Below the pieces are notes generated by a model that saw only the letters and a program-made list of their open reading frames with translations, was not told the DNA's origin and ran no database searches. From Lunularia cruciata (taxonomy: Eukaryota; Streptophyta; Marchantiopsida; Lunulariales; Lunulariaceae), in NCBI GenBank assembly GCA_948567375.1, contig OX419756.1:29526333-29590332 (forward strand): a stretch of 64,000 bases of DNA. Reading direction: 5' to 3'. Positions 1-12,169 of this stretch are shown here, in pieces. The translations under genes and the position numbers were made by a program. Each line of letters starts with the position of its first letter. Position 1 is the stretch's first letter.

Positions 1-136
1 TGGTAAATCTCACACAATCCTTGACAACTATGTCAAAATCTATATCTATAGCTCCATATAATTGCAAGGTTAGAAGAACAAAGGAGTAACCTCCATTGCA
101 TAATATTATACTTGGAGATCTTAGCTATTTCATTTG
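1..136 (-). mobile_element. LINE C-terminal (endonuclease-like) fragment
   Basis: Read on the minus strand, this stretch matches the LINE piece at about 22,378-22,500. Shared residues include PFV, then a run like LQLYGA, then FDxxVKxC, against PFVPLALELYGA and FDTFVKQC there. This is the tail of the PD-(D/E)XK-like domain that follows the reverse transcriptase in a green-plant LINE group. One reading-frame change relative to the better copy is needed to follow the match. The fragment directly abuts a family-A LTR and runs off the window edge, so its full extent is unknown. Confidence 0.55.
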
Positions 137-241
137 TGTTGTGCGTATATACATTTCTACCCAACATACATCACTGTCAACATCACACACTATAGAAACA
201 CAACTCACACATAAGTCATACATGGACTCTAAAGTGTCACA
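137..241 (-). repeat. Family-A LTR block, outer copy
   Basis: A 105-bp block beginning TGTTGTGC and ending GTGTCACA on the plus strand. It is repeated at 691-789, 21,522-21,623 (opposite strand), 44,483-44,587 and about 63,157-63,279. TG...CA ends and position next to a purine tract in the other copies mark it as the LTR. The stretch 242-690 between this block and the inner one is the same sequence as 61,118-61,573. Confidence 0.7.
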
Positions 242-690
242 ATAATCAATTTGTTCACACAACTCAAATCACACTCAATCAAATTAGTACTTGATTTGTC
301 ACTCAGTAATCTGCCAACAATTGGGCACTGATTATAGTCAAGCCACTCTAGCTAAGAGACTCTAGGTGATGCTCTCCGGCTTTCTATCCACTCTAGCCAA
401 GAACTCAAAGGCTCAACATCAAAGAAGTGAGCTCTTTGGAGCTGCACTTCTAGGGTATACCTTTGATTTTGATATGGATCTCCAACCCTAATGGTCCCGC
501 TGATGGCACACCTAATGGTGTGAATGGTACAAGTGATGGTGTACCCTACCATGTAGTTAGTACCTCAAATAGGAAATCTGACCGTCAACAAGTAGTCTAT
601 GAGTAACTGCCAAAATACATATGACTACTAACACTATTACTCCAAAGTCCAAGCAATCTAGGTATGACACTACAAATGGCATGACAATTA

Positions 691-789
691 TTGTATATAT
701 ATTGCTACCCAACATGCATCATTGTCAATATCACATAATATAGAAGCACAACTCACACATAAGTCATACATGGACTCTAAAGTGCCACA
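691..789 (-). repeat. Family-A LTR block, inner copy (3' LTR)
   Basis: On the minus strand this block starts TGTGGCACTTTAGAG directly after a G-rich polypurine tract and the end of the PHD-like module, the normal position of a 3' LTR. It is about 100 bp, very short for Ty3/gypsy. Identity to the copies at 21,522 and 44,483 is high by eye. Confidence 0.7.
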
Positions 790-967
790 ATTGCCTCCCT
801 AGCTGGCTGTTAGGTTCCTCTAACTCTAGATAGCCATCTCCTCCAAGTATATGGTATACCCTATGGTGGGCAAAAGATCAGGAGGTCGGGTGCTATCATG
901 CCCCATCGTTAGTCACTTGTCTACAATCTATACCATATAAAGGATGAACTAGCTATAGGTAAAGTAC

Positions 968-1115
968 ATTTAGGACATAACCACTATCCTTGAGGAACCA
1001 CTATGAGTGAAGGATTCAAACATGCCATATAACATCACCTTGAACAATTATCACACACTAACATAGTAATAGCTCTACTAAAAGAGCCATATAACATACA
1101 CTTCAAGCTTGCACG
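968..1115 (-). other. PHD-like module of family-A integrase
   Basis: Antisense counterpart of the PHD-like module read clearly at 21,205-21,351. It lies between the integrase C-terminal region and the polypurine tract. It is a decayed copy, identified by nucleotide similarity to the clearer one. Confidence 0.6.
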
Positions 1116-1450
1116 TACAAATGTCAAGCTTGGGTCCATAGTACCATCAATGTTTGGGAGGTGGCATGGCACACAATTGTGCATATGATCCTTCCAAACA
1201 ACACAACACATCCTTCAAACACAAGGACTCTAGATGGCAAAACCCCACACTCTCAAGATAGTATGGCTTGTAGAAACATCAAGAGTTGATGGTGTTGTTT
1301 GCTATAGATATACATAGTCACCTAGATGAAATCAACGGATTGAGGGTCTATAACCTCCTCTTTGAATGGTAGCATAGCATAAGGTATCCCTATGCTGAGC
1401 ACTCACCAAGTTCTCAAAGGCCATTGGCATCACTCTCCTAAACACGATTC

Positions 1451-1572
1451 GTCAAGATATTATTATAGTGTTTGACACGATGATCTAGATGTATGGATGA
1501 GCACATGTTGAGAACATGTGCTCATCCATACATCTAGATCATCCAAGTCAAACACTATAATAACATCTTGAC
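1451..1572. repeat. Near-perfect 59/60-bp inverted duplication
   Basis: Arms 1,451-1,509 and 1,513-1,572 are reverse complements with only about three differences and a 3-nt loop (GAG). The sequence belongs to the family-A integrase C-terminal region. In the other family-A copies (about 20,820-20,860 and 63,930-64,000) this sequence is present once only, so the duplication is private to this copy. Confidence 0.9.
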
Positions 1573-2450
1573 AAATAGCTACAAGTGAATCTGGATCTCA
1601 TCCATATAGTAGGAAGTAAGGAGAGAAGGATGCTAAGTAGGCTTGCCAGCTGAACCAATATTCCATGGCCAACCAAGGTAATTAGAGATCACAATCTCCC
1701 AAGTGGCCTCTTTGCAAACCATACTTCCACAATCCTCTCTTCATCATCTAAACCACTCTCTCTACTAAGCCATCTACCTCAAGGGTGATCTCAGGAGGTA
1801 ATATGATGATCAATCAAAGCTTGTCACACAAGACCCAAAACTCCCCCAAGAACTCTGTACCGTGATCAGTCAAAACCTCAACTGGTGCACCAAATGACTA
1901 AGAACATGATCCAAGAACAAGTAAGCCATCCCCTCATTGGAGTTATCAAGAAGTACCACCAACTCAATCTACTTAGAGAAGTGCTCCACCATCACTAAAA
2001 CATATCGATGATGTCTCACAATCAATGATAAAGGGCTAAAAAATTCCAAAATCTAACGGTAACCCAATCCCATGAGAGGTAATGGGTGTAATTGTGGCGT
2101 TGGAGCATTGAATGATGCTCTAACTTGGTCACAAACCACACATTTGGCAACAAACTATTGTACATCAGTCTACATACTGCATCACCAATAATGACTCTAG
2201 AGTAAGCTATATGTACACTTTACTCAAAATTTCCTAGCTCCTTATGAGCATGATGGACCAACTATGGTCTCTGAGATGGAAGTGGTACTACTCTCACTCT
2301 ACCATCCTCCCATACACAAAGAAGGTGTCTGCTCTCCAATTTGAACCGCCTAGCTTGCTGAAGGACACTATCTCTCTCCTTGGTCCCAATTATGCCACCC
2401 ACAACACCAATGCAAAGATAGTTACTCAATAAGACATCATCATGAATCTC

Positions 2451-2987
2451 TCACTGAATGGTACCACTATCTCCACTCTCTAGATCTATGACATTAATAA
2501 CTCTTCTTGTATATGCTGAGAGAGATACCACCAAAGCCTCAAAAAATATATAAAGAAACATAGATGCATGCCAACATGACACCATCTCCTCATCTATCTC
2601 ACCATGCCAACGTGCTCTAATCTGATCCTGTTGGCTAGGATATGAGTTTCTACTCAACCCATCTGCATCACGATTCACCACTCCAGGTCTTGAATGAATA
2701 ACCATGAAATCATACTCTTGTAAAATCAAAGCCCATTGTGCAAGCTTCCTTGAAAGCTTATCAGACTCCATCAACCACTTTAGTGGTTGATGATCTATGA
2801 TGAAAGTAAAGGAGTTGCCAAATAGATAACATAAAAAATATACTACGACCCAAATTGCTGCCAAGCACTCTCCCTCATATGAACTATACTTTGCCTCCAC
2901 TAAATTTTTGGAAGAACTAGCACAGGCCACCACAAACTCCTTCTCCTCATCATTATGCTGAGTGAGCACTACTCCAAGCCCCAACAT
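2451..2987 (-). other. RNase H domain of family-A pol (fossil)
   Basis: The longest clean piece of this element. It shows the gypsy RNase H pattern: GVVLTQ near the start, then YSSYEGECLAAIW, YLFGNSFTFIIDHQPLKWLM, a QEYDF block, and the closing RPGxxNxxADGLSR. Family membership is secure. It is part of a broken pol. Confidence 0.85.
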
Positions 2988-5900
2988 ACTCCAATTAGTG
3001 TGAACCTGAAATGTTCATCCTCTCATTGGTCTCCTCAAAATAGAAGTAGATGTCAACCTCTCATTGAGCTCTACAAAGCTCTCTCCTACTCATCTCCCCA
3101 ACACCACTCTTGTGTAAGCTTGGTCAGCTTTGTCAAGGCCTTGGCAATGGCACTAAATCCTTTAACATATCGGCGATAGAAGTTCACCAACCCAAGGAAT
3201 ACTCACACTCTGCTCATATCCATAAGCCGAGAAATACGTGCAATAGCCTCCATCTTGGTCTGCTAAACACCAAGTCCTTTAGAGTAGATGTGTGATCCAA
3301 AAAGTCAACCTGCTCATGGAAGAATCTTCACTTCCCAAGATGTAACTTGAGTCCATGAGATCACAACCTCTCAAACATCTCTAACAAATGTCTCTCATGC
3401 TCCTCCATAATAGTGCTATAGACCAAAATGTCATCTATACAACACCAAGAAAAATCCAATCCAACTAGGATCCTATCCATGACCTTCTAGATATCAGCAA
3501 GAGCATTCTTTAACCCAAATAGTAAGAACCTCCATTGATATAACACATCATTACCATGAGAATCAATAGCCCAAAATAGTATCTTGGACTTATCTTCCTC
3601 CTTTATCGGCAACTGATGATATCATGCTCAAAGATCCAAAGTACTAAAGACCTTTATATGCCCAATCATAGCAAAGATCTCCAATGTAGGCATGACATAT
3701 CAATCAACCTAGTCTATTGGTTGATAGGATGGTAATCTCCACACATTTGCTTATCTGTGTAGTTGCTATGCATATCTTTCTTGGTTTGCATCATTGTAAT
3801 TGATGCATACTCTCCACATGAAATCTCCACCAAACCAACCTCAAAAAGGTCTCTACTCCAACTTTGAATCAATGCTCTCTCCATGTCATTACATCAATAT
3901 GGACATTGAAAAAAGTGATGTATTGCTAGTCAACTCAATCCAAATACTAGGTCCTTTCAAAGCACACAAATCCTTCATATTGAAAGCAAAACAACTTGTG
4001 TACCTCCCCAAGAACCCCCAAACTCTCTGTCTTTCTCTTCTTGTAAGCTCGGGTCCAAGATCTAGCTCCCATGTATCCTCTATAACTATCATAGGAGAGA
4101 GAGACATATTGACTAGCTGCTGGGCCCTTGAGAGTAGTAGTGTCGTGCTCCCAAGTACTAGAGGTCCCAACCTTTGTGTGAAAAACTCCCTCCACTATGG
4201 CTGCAAGCTCCATACGTCCTCTAGCTACATCCCAAGTAGACCAAGGAGTGTAATCCAAGTAGAACATACTCACCTAGATGGACTCCAAGTAGACCACTCT
4301 CCTCAGTAGCCATTGGTTGTGTCCCAAGAATACACTATCCACTCGGTCCATCACTCCTAGCATGTGCCTAAATTGTCTCTATATGCACAAAGCTCACAAG
4401 TGTCCAAGTGCATCCTATGCTGCTCTACCAAGCCAAGGCTTACAATCCAAGTCAAAAAATAGGTCCGTAGCTTGACCTAACATCTAATGCTTGGATGCCT
4501 CTAATACTACTAGAACATCGATAATACCGGTGAAAAAAATCCATTGCCCGCTCTCGCTCATTGGAGTTGAGCTCCACCAATTGATGTAATAGTGAGTCCC
4601 AAACAAGTCCAAGACCTCTCTTTCAAAAAACATGAGAGCATGGGAAATTCATAAGTGTAGGAAAAGCAGCTTGGGGCTGTCCAACTAGGTTCACTATTGC
4701 CATAGGTGACTTATTAGCCACTACCACCATCTGAGACTAATGCCCAACATCCAAGATGTCATCAACTATGAGGTGGTATGGTATTGAATGCCACCATAAG
4801 CACAATGTAGAACCTCTCTAGGTAAGAGGTTCATCCACCAAGGACAAAGACAATGAACCTTTGATCCCATTCTGGTTATATCCAACAACATGGCATGTCC
4901 CATCCAAGAATGGACCTAATGTGTACTTGCCAGTACCTAGGTGCAAGATTCACCCATCAAAGGGATGTTCTCCAAAATGTAAGCTAGAGAAATGGATTGA
5001 TGAACATGGAGATGTCATAATATACATAACATCTCCCAAAACATATTAGAATGAGGATCTGGAAGACCCAGACGTCTGCCAGCACGTGTATGTCCCTAAC
5101 ATGGCCATCCAAATGATCATCAAATAAATGGGACTATGTCTCTCCAAATCCTACACTCTCAACAAGGAAATGTTTACTAGTAGGGACTTCTGGTAATCCA
5201 TGGCTACTGACATCGGTAATAAATCAGGATATAGATAGGCTAAGTGTGCCACATGATGTAGAGAGACTCGTCTAACAATCTTATCTCTCTAAATTCAAGT
5301 GCCTTTGTACTCATATACCCACCTATAGTACCATATCTAGTCTAATGCTAATCCCACCAAACAACTCCAATAGACATACTCCCTCTATTGGATACTGCCA
5401 AGCAGTGAGTGTGGTATCTAGAGGTGTCAAGGTAATTGACTTTGGGGGCTCATCCTCACAATTGGTCTCCTTCAAAGGCTCCACTTCAAGTCTATTGCAC
5501 CAATTGATTTGCATGTTTCTATAATGCTTCCTCTAAAATCCACAATGGAACATCCAAGATGGATGGAACAATCCCACTTGTACTCCAAATCCAAGTGATC
5601 TCCTCTGGTATTAGATTATCCTCTACATGGGAGTTCCCCTCCAATAAGTCACCAGGCCAAGTAACAGAATCAATGAAAGCTGAAACCCATGCCACCATGG
5701 TCCTGGACTATAGTGATCCAAGACTACCACTACTAAAGCATATTGGTAGGTGACATACTCATCCCTCACTTAACTGCCACTATATATTTCCATTTTTGAG
5801 GTGTAATTCATCCATTTAGGCCTTCAAAATTGGCTCTAAAGTCTTTAGGCTATATTTGGCTTTTACCCTATTAGTAGAAGTACTCTTTTGGTGACACCTC

Positions 5901-6074
5901 TTTCTGATCTACCTAGCTCATTGTACACAACATCCTTCTAGATGTTACTAAGTCAATTTTCATCTCTAGATCATATGCCTAGCTGCTTATATTATAGACT
6001 TCCCCCCTTTTAAGACGCAACGTCCTCGTCACAAGGTTGTTGCTCAAAAGATTAAACTAACACTAATGCGTTGG

Positions 6075-6220
6075 TCAAGTTGGTTGTTGGCTCCCATGTT
6101 GCCTCATATAGTGGGTACCCTTTCCAATGGACCAGATATTCCATACAAAAATGGCGAGTACCACGGATGCATTTTTGGAGAATGCGTTTGACCTCATACT
6201 CCTCCGCCTCATCAACCTAG
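6075..6220 (-). other. Chromodomain of family-B integrase (fossil)
   Basis: The minus strand reads EEYEVKRILQKC, then EYLVHWKGYPLYEATWEP. This is the chromodomain signature at the C-terminus of chromovirus integrases, where it is known to guide insertion to methyl-marked chromatin. Confidence 0.85.
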
Positions 6221-8226
6221 GTTAGACGAGATCAACTTTCTTGGATGGAAGAGAAGTGAGGTGGCCAAGGAGCATATCGGCATAATAAGGAAACATGAAA
6301 CATTGGGTGGATCTTCATATGTGGTGGTAGCTTGAGGTGATAGGCCACAGCGCTAATGCATTTGAAGGATGGAAGAAGGTCCAATAAAATGAGGTCTGAG
6401 CTTATAAGGACCAACTAACTTGAGGTTGGTGGTTGACAATGAGACTTGATTTCCCACATTAAACTCCATGTGTTGGCGGTGTGCATTTGCATACTGCTTT
6501 TGCCAATTTTGGGTGATCTACAACCTGTGCTTGGCATGCTCTACCCCATGTTGGATTCTAGAAACAAAAGTGTTCATAACATCAACCTTGGTAGCCATCA
6601 GATGGACCTTCATCAAGCTTGAAGGTGCGAAAGGATGCTCTTCATACATGAGGAAGAACGGTGTGACTTGTGTGGAGGCATTCAATAAATTATTGTAAAT
6701 AAATCCCACCAATGGGAGTAAGGTATCCCAACTCTCTTGCTCATCTAAAGTAAATCCCTGAAGCATGTCCTCAATATTGCAATTTTCCCTCTTTGTTTGT
6801 CCATTGATTTGTGGATGGTAAGCTGTAGAACAAAGCCAATTTGGTTTTGAAGAACCCAAAAATGTATTCTCCAAAAAAAACTAGAGAGTTGAGTGCCTCT
6901 ATCTATGATGAGCACTCAAGACAAGCCATGATAAGAAACAATTACATCTAAGTACAATTGAGCTAGTTGCAAAGTAGTCACATGCTTGGTGATAGGATGT
7001 ATATGAATCATTTTGTTGAGTCGGTTGACAAAGACTACGATGGAATCAAACCTAGAGGTGGTCTTGGGCAATTCAAAAACCATATCCATGCTTACCTATT
7101 CCCAACACTATGTAGGAGTGGGAAGAGGTTAGAGAAGTCCTGTGGGAGCTTGATTAAAAGCCTTATTTTGTTGAGAAAGTAGGCAACTCCAAACATATTC
7201 CATCATATTGTTGCTCATTTTGGGCCAATAGTAATGGCTTTTGATTGCATCCAAGGTCTTATCTATTCCAACGTGACTTGCAATAGCTGAATCATGACAT
7301 TTTGCTAGGACGGTGGTTCTTAGATCCATATCATCTGGGATCCACAACTTGCCATCACAAAAAGTGAGTCCTTTGGTACTGATGATGCCTTTGGATGATT
7401 GAGCACCTACAATTTGTGGATCAATGTTTGTAGTAGCAAGAACCATGGGCCAGAATTAAGGGTTCATCTTGATTTCTACCACCAAATTGTTTGCCATTGG
7501 CATTTGGATGAATGCATCTACAAGTTGCTTCTTGCCTTCCACATATCTGATTGTCATGTTGAATTCTTGTCTCCACTCTGCCCACCAAATTTGTTGATGA
7601 GAAAGATTCTTTTGTGTCACAAGGTAGACTAAAGGTTTGTGATCCAACTCTACTACAAATGCCTTCCTACCCAAATAGTGCTTCCAATGCTTGGTTGCAA
7701 GGAAAATGGTCATCTATTCTCATTTGGTGGTATGATAGTTGCATTTTGCCGATAGCAACTCACAAGAGAAATATGCAATTGGGTGTCATCTATCCTACCA
7801 TTCTTGTTGTAGGACTTCTCATATTGCTACACTTGATGCATCTATAGCCATCTTGATTGGACATTTTGAGTCATACCATTTCAAGATTGGTGCATGTAAT
7901 AATGCATGTTTCAACTCCTGAAGGGCTAATTCTTGTGTGATTCCCCATATCTACCTCTTCCTCTTGCTCAATAGTGTTGTTAGAGATTGTGCAATCTTGG
8001 GGAAATCCTTGACCAATCAACAATAAAACCTTGTCAATTCCAAGAAACTCTTGAGTTGAGTTTGATCTTTTGGAGCACTTTATTTGAATGACCTCTATTT
8101 TATTTGTTAACACTTGGATACCCTTTGCACTTACTCCATACCCTAAGTAGTCTATTTAGATTTGCCAAACTTGCACTTTGAGATTTTGGCATACAATTAA
8201 TTTTGTTGCAAAATCTGGAGGACTTC

Positions 8227-8841
8227 TCACACATGTTGCTTGTGCTCTATCAGCGTCATACTATAGACTAAGATGATATCAAGAAAAATGATAACAAATT
8301 TATCCAAGTACAAATGAAATATATCATGTATCAAACTCATGAAAGTGGTTGGAGTGTTAGTGAGACCAGACTGCATCACCAAGTACTCAAAGTGACCATA
8401 CCTTGTTTGAAAGGCCATTTTGTGTATGTCTTTTGCCAAAATCCTGATTTGGTTGTAACCACTCTGCAAATCAAGTTTGGTGAAATGCCTTGTCCCATTG
8501 AGTTGATCAAACAAGTCATCCATGCAAGGTAAGGGATATTTTTTCTTCACCATTTGTTGATTCAATCCCCAATAGTCAATGCAAATGCATATTGTTCTAT
8601 CCTTCTTCACAAACAATACAGGACCCCCATATGGTGATATGTTGGGTTGGATAAACCCCTTTTGCAACATAACTTCAATTTGAGCTTTACACTCCTCCAA
8701 CTCATGAGGTGATAGTCCATATGGGTCCTTACAAGGAGGTGTCTTCCCACAATGTATCTCAATTTTATGATCTACTCTCCTTTTTGGTGGTAAACATGTG
8801 GGTAATTCATCTGGAAAGACATCTTGGAACTCATTGACCAC
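8227..8841 (-). other. Reverse transcriptase domain of family-B pol (fossil)
   Basis: A 205-codon stretch opening with [13 protein letters not shown] and HKIE, followed by [17 protein letters not shown], a [11 protein letters not shown] block, [22 protein letters not shown], and [12 protein letters not shown]. These are the standard Ty3/gypsy reverse-transcriptase blocks in order, so the family call is secure. Confidence 0.85.
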
Positions 8842-11800
8842 ATCTTTTAATTTCTCAAGAATTTATCCATTGTGTTGGGTACTTTGGACTCCTCTTATTA
8901 AACCCATGAAACATCAATTTGTCTTACCAATAGATGTGGTCCTTATGATATACAGAGGCAACTCTTGCCTTTGTGATCTTCCTTTAATCCCAAAGATGTT
9001 CCATTGACTAGTTTTCACTACTTTCTTTCTTCAATCCACCATGGGATTGTAGTGCTCAATCCACAACATACCTAAGATTGCATCATAACATGCTAGTTGT
9101 ATCATGCTAGTTGTATCACTCACCACTTGATTGCTTCTCATACCCTCCTATAGAGAGTATTACCTTTCTAGGTAATGATTCAATCCTCTTTGTCTGACCA
9201 TTAGGTAACTCTACTTTGTCCTTCTCATCCTTCTCTAGTTCCATCTCCAACCTTATTGTAACGAAGCAAGACAAGAAGTTCTTTGGTGCCCCAAGGTCTA
9301 CACTCTCATTAGATTGCCTTCTAGCAATCCATTTACAACAATTAATTGTGCGTTTATCTTCCTCCTTCTTTGCACACTAGTCTTCTTCCTCCTCCTATTT
9401 TTACTCTTCTTTACCAATTTAGTAAGGCCGTGAGGTACATTTATTGGCGATCTTTGTTTTCCGATGTGGTCTCCATATCTTCCTCTTCAATTTGCCTCTC
9501 CATGTGGTTTAAAGGTTGCTTGTATGGAGGCTGAGTGCCTCTAAGATGATGAGCATAACAATTGATAGCTATGTGCCCAAATTTAGCCATAATTGTAACA
9601 TCATTATTGTTTTGCTTGAGTCTCTTCTCCTTGTGGGACTCCTTCTTTCCTTTCTTTGACCCATCCCCGTTCTCCTTGGAGAGGTCTTGCTCCTTTATCT
9701 TGGAATCAAATGTTGCCCAATTCCATGGGAACTAGTCCACCAAATTGGTGTATCTCTGCCCAATAGTTTTGCATTGGTGTTATTGCTTCACCTCCACCAA
9801 ATGCCGCTACCATTCTTTGGGCACATGCAATGGCTTCAAATATAGTACAAGGATTTTGCACCATTACCTCTTGGCAAATCTGCTCTTTTAATTCTCTCTT
9901 TAAATTGTCAAGAGCTTTGGTTAGACTCATATCAGTTATCGCAACCTATAGATCTAGAAATGCCTCCATGTACACTTGTATGCTATTCTTTTGCTTCAAC
10001 CCCCAAAATCTAGTTTGGGCCATTTGCAAAAAATCCACAAATTGGAAATTCTTGAGCAAACCTTCTTGCATGGCTATCCAAGTGACCTCCTTCTTTCTAC
10101 CAAAAATATTTTTTCCCAAGCGTCATACCATGTGAATGTTTTATCAATCAAGTACCCACATGCAAACACACCTATAGAATGATCAGTGATCTTCGTTGTG
10201 AGCAATCACAAGTATTGATTCATTCCTAAAATCCAACTTTCCACTACTCCCATGGAACATTGTCCCTTGTAAGGCTCAATGTTGCATGTCCTTTTCATTT
10301 GTAGTAGCAATGTGGCTTGGTTGTTGATTGGAATCGGTGTCATTAGTATGCATAACTCTCCAAGTACTTTGATTGCTAGTGCTTGTGCTGGTTGTTGAGA
10401 AGACTCCCTATCTTGCATTACTTGATCATTCTTGACAGTATGTATTTGATTTTGCAATTCCTCCATGGTCATCTTGATTTCTCAAAACTTGTTCAACATC
10501 TTTTGCATTCCTTGCATCAACTCTTGCAACTACGGATCCATGATTCCTACACACAACTAATATTCAATTGCTACTTCATAATTCAATAAAGAGTTAGAAT
10601 GATCACTTGAGAGGATGCACAAACTATGGGGATTACCAATGGGATCTCAAAGGCTATTGCTTGTTGATAATATTCCTCACCAAAATTGCGGACTGCAAAA
10701 TCTCTAAACACTACTTTTGTTCTAACTTACATAATGGATTTCTATTTGCATGTTGAAAGGATGAGGATTCTGTACATTCAGATCCATAACATCATAATAG
10801 AATGAAGATTGTCAAATCACACTCTCTATTGTATACCACCACAGGTAGAATCACCAAGTTTGGTGAATTCATCACTCTGTCCATGAATTCTACTCCAAAG
10901 TGATAAACTAAAGATACTCTCATTTGCTCACAGTGGATGTATATAATCTTGATGTGGAATGGATTCAAGAATGGGAAGCTAGGTGCAAGAAACTGTCCTC
11001 CCGGTGCATCCATCCCATTTGCTTTTTAAAGCACTTCCTAAGTCTAGCAATTGCACTATGTTCTCCACCTCAAATTACTCAATTTCAATAGCTTGTGCTG
11101 TCCCAAGAGGGGTGATCCACTCTCTTGGATTAAAACACTTGCTCTGATACCATTTTAATACTCCAAGGACAAGAGAACTATCCAAGAGAGATACAAGAGA
11201 GAAACCACAAGTTTCACACTCAATCCTCCGATGTCCCAAAGGAGCACCTTCTCCTTATGATATAGCAAAGAGGATCCCCTCAAAGGAAGCTCCATCCTTG
11301 GATTAGATACATGGATTGGTGACTTGTCAATGAGCTCCATCCTTGGATTAGTTGTTTGGATGGGTGACATGTCGGTCCATGTCTTATCTAGTTGGTCAAA
11401 CGGGTTTGACCAAAAGGAATACTTAGAAAATCTTCTTGTAGGGAGCTTAGCATTGCATGGGTGAGGTATTGTTGGAAAGCTCTTGATGAGACAAATCATA
11501 GGGGAGAGAAGGCAAGCCATCATGTCCCAAGGAGGAGAGAAAAATCCCATTTTTGAGGCCTAATTCATCCGTTTAGGCCTCCAAAATTGGCTCTAAAGTT
11601 CAAGTTGTTTTCAACTTTTGCACTATTAGTAGTAGTACTCTTTTGGTGACACTTCTATCTGATCTACATAGCCCATTGTACACAACATTCTTCTAGACGT
11701 TATCAAGCCAATTTTCACCTCTAGATAATATGTCTAGTTGCCTGTATTACACCAATAGACTGGTCTCATTAGAGTACTCTATGGCAATAATTCAATCTTG

Positions 11801-11958
11801 AAGGGCAGACCACAATCAGAGGGTAATCCAGTTGGTAGATCATCCAAAAATATTTTTACAAACTCTTGAACTATTTGATCAACCATTGCTTGATGAGGCA
11901 CTTGACTCTCCTCAAATTCTCCTTATACAATCGACTTGATCCACACAGTGAAAATAGA

Positions 11959-12169
11959 CTTATCTTCCTCCAAAGCTTGCTCTACGGTTGCTTCATTGAC
12001 AAACTTCCCATCTAGAGATTTATCTTCCTTCAAAGCTTGCTCTATGGTTGATTTCTTGACAAACTTCTCATCTTGGGACTTATTTCCTTCAAAGCTTACT
12101 TTATGGTTGTTTTCTTGGTAAACTTCCCATCTTGGGACTTATCTTCCTTCAAAGCTTGCTCTATGGTGC
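11959..12169 (-). repeat. 60-bp coding tandem repeat in family-C polyprotein
   Basis: About 3.5 direct copies of a 60-bp unit. On the minus strand the unit encodes a 20-residue repeat around DGKF...EQAL between the protease and the reverse transcriptase. The same array is present at 57,641-57,820 with 3 copies, while element E has only one unit at about 51,290-51,345. Confidence 0.8.

Larger units (their letters stand above)
137..5788 (-). mobile_element. Family-A Ty3/gypsy element (PHD-tailed), decayed
   Basis: Minus-strand gypsy fossil. Parts seen from its 5' to 3' side: gag/protease region at about 5,750-4,300 (weak); start of reverse transcriptase at about 4,170-3,889, with the FAFNMKDLCALKGPS-like block that opens this domain in plant gypsy pol; reverse transcriptase 3,800-3,000; RNase H 2,987-2,451; integrase core 2,200-1,600; integrase C-terminal part 1,600-1,120; PHD-like module about 1,115-968; purine-rich tract next to an LTR block at 691-789; a second LTR block at 137-241. 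It is broken many times (well over ten) and cannot be active. It ends against family B at about 5,789. Parallel copies lie at 20,346-21,623 and 63,157-64,000. Confidence 0.8.
5789..11751 (-). mobile_element. Family-B Ty3/gypsy chromovirus, decayed
   Basis: Minus-strand chromovirus. Parts, 5' to 3': 5' LTR 11,156-11,751 (outer end TGTAATACAGG); primer site 11,141-11,152 reading TGGTATCAGAGC, the initiator-Met tRNA type; gag about 10,475-9,700; protease about 9,300-8,900; reverse transcriptase 8,841-8,227; RNase H about 7,900-7,456; integrase zinc-binding region 7,446-7,129 and core about 6,950-6,500; chromodomain about 6,220-6,075; polypurine tract (AAAAGGGGGGAAG) at about 6,000-6,013; partial 3' LTR 5,789-5,998. 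The coding part is broken in roughly ten or more places. A related solo LTR sits at 44,951-45,686. The 5' LTR outer end abuts family-C sequence, suggesting it landed in that element. Confidence 0.85.

Noticed and set aside
3800-4309. A 169-codon plus-strand frame
   Set aside because: It lies antisense to the reverse-transcriptase entry region of the family-A element, which has clear homology on the minus strand; it is a by-product.
11959-12169. Regular 60-bp repeats resembling an array
   Set aside because: Units are contiguous with no spacers and encode a polyprotein repeat shared with 57,641-57,820, so this is not CRISPR.
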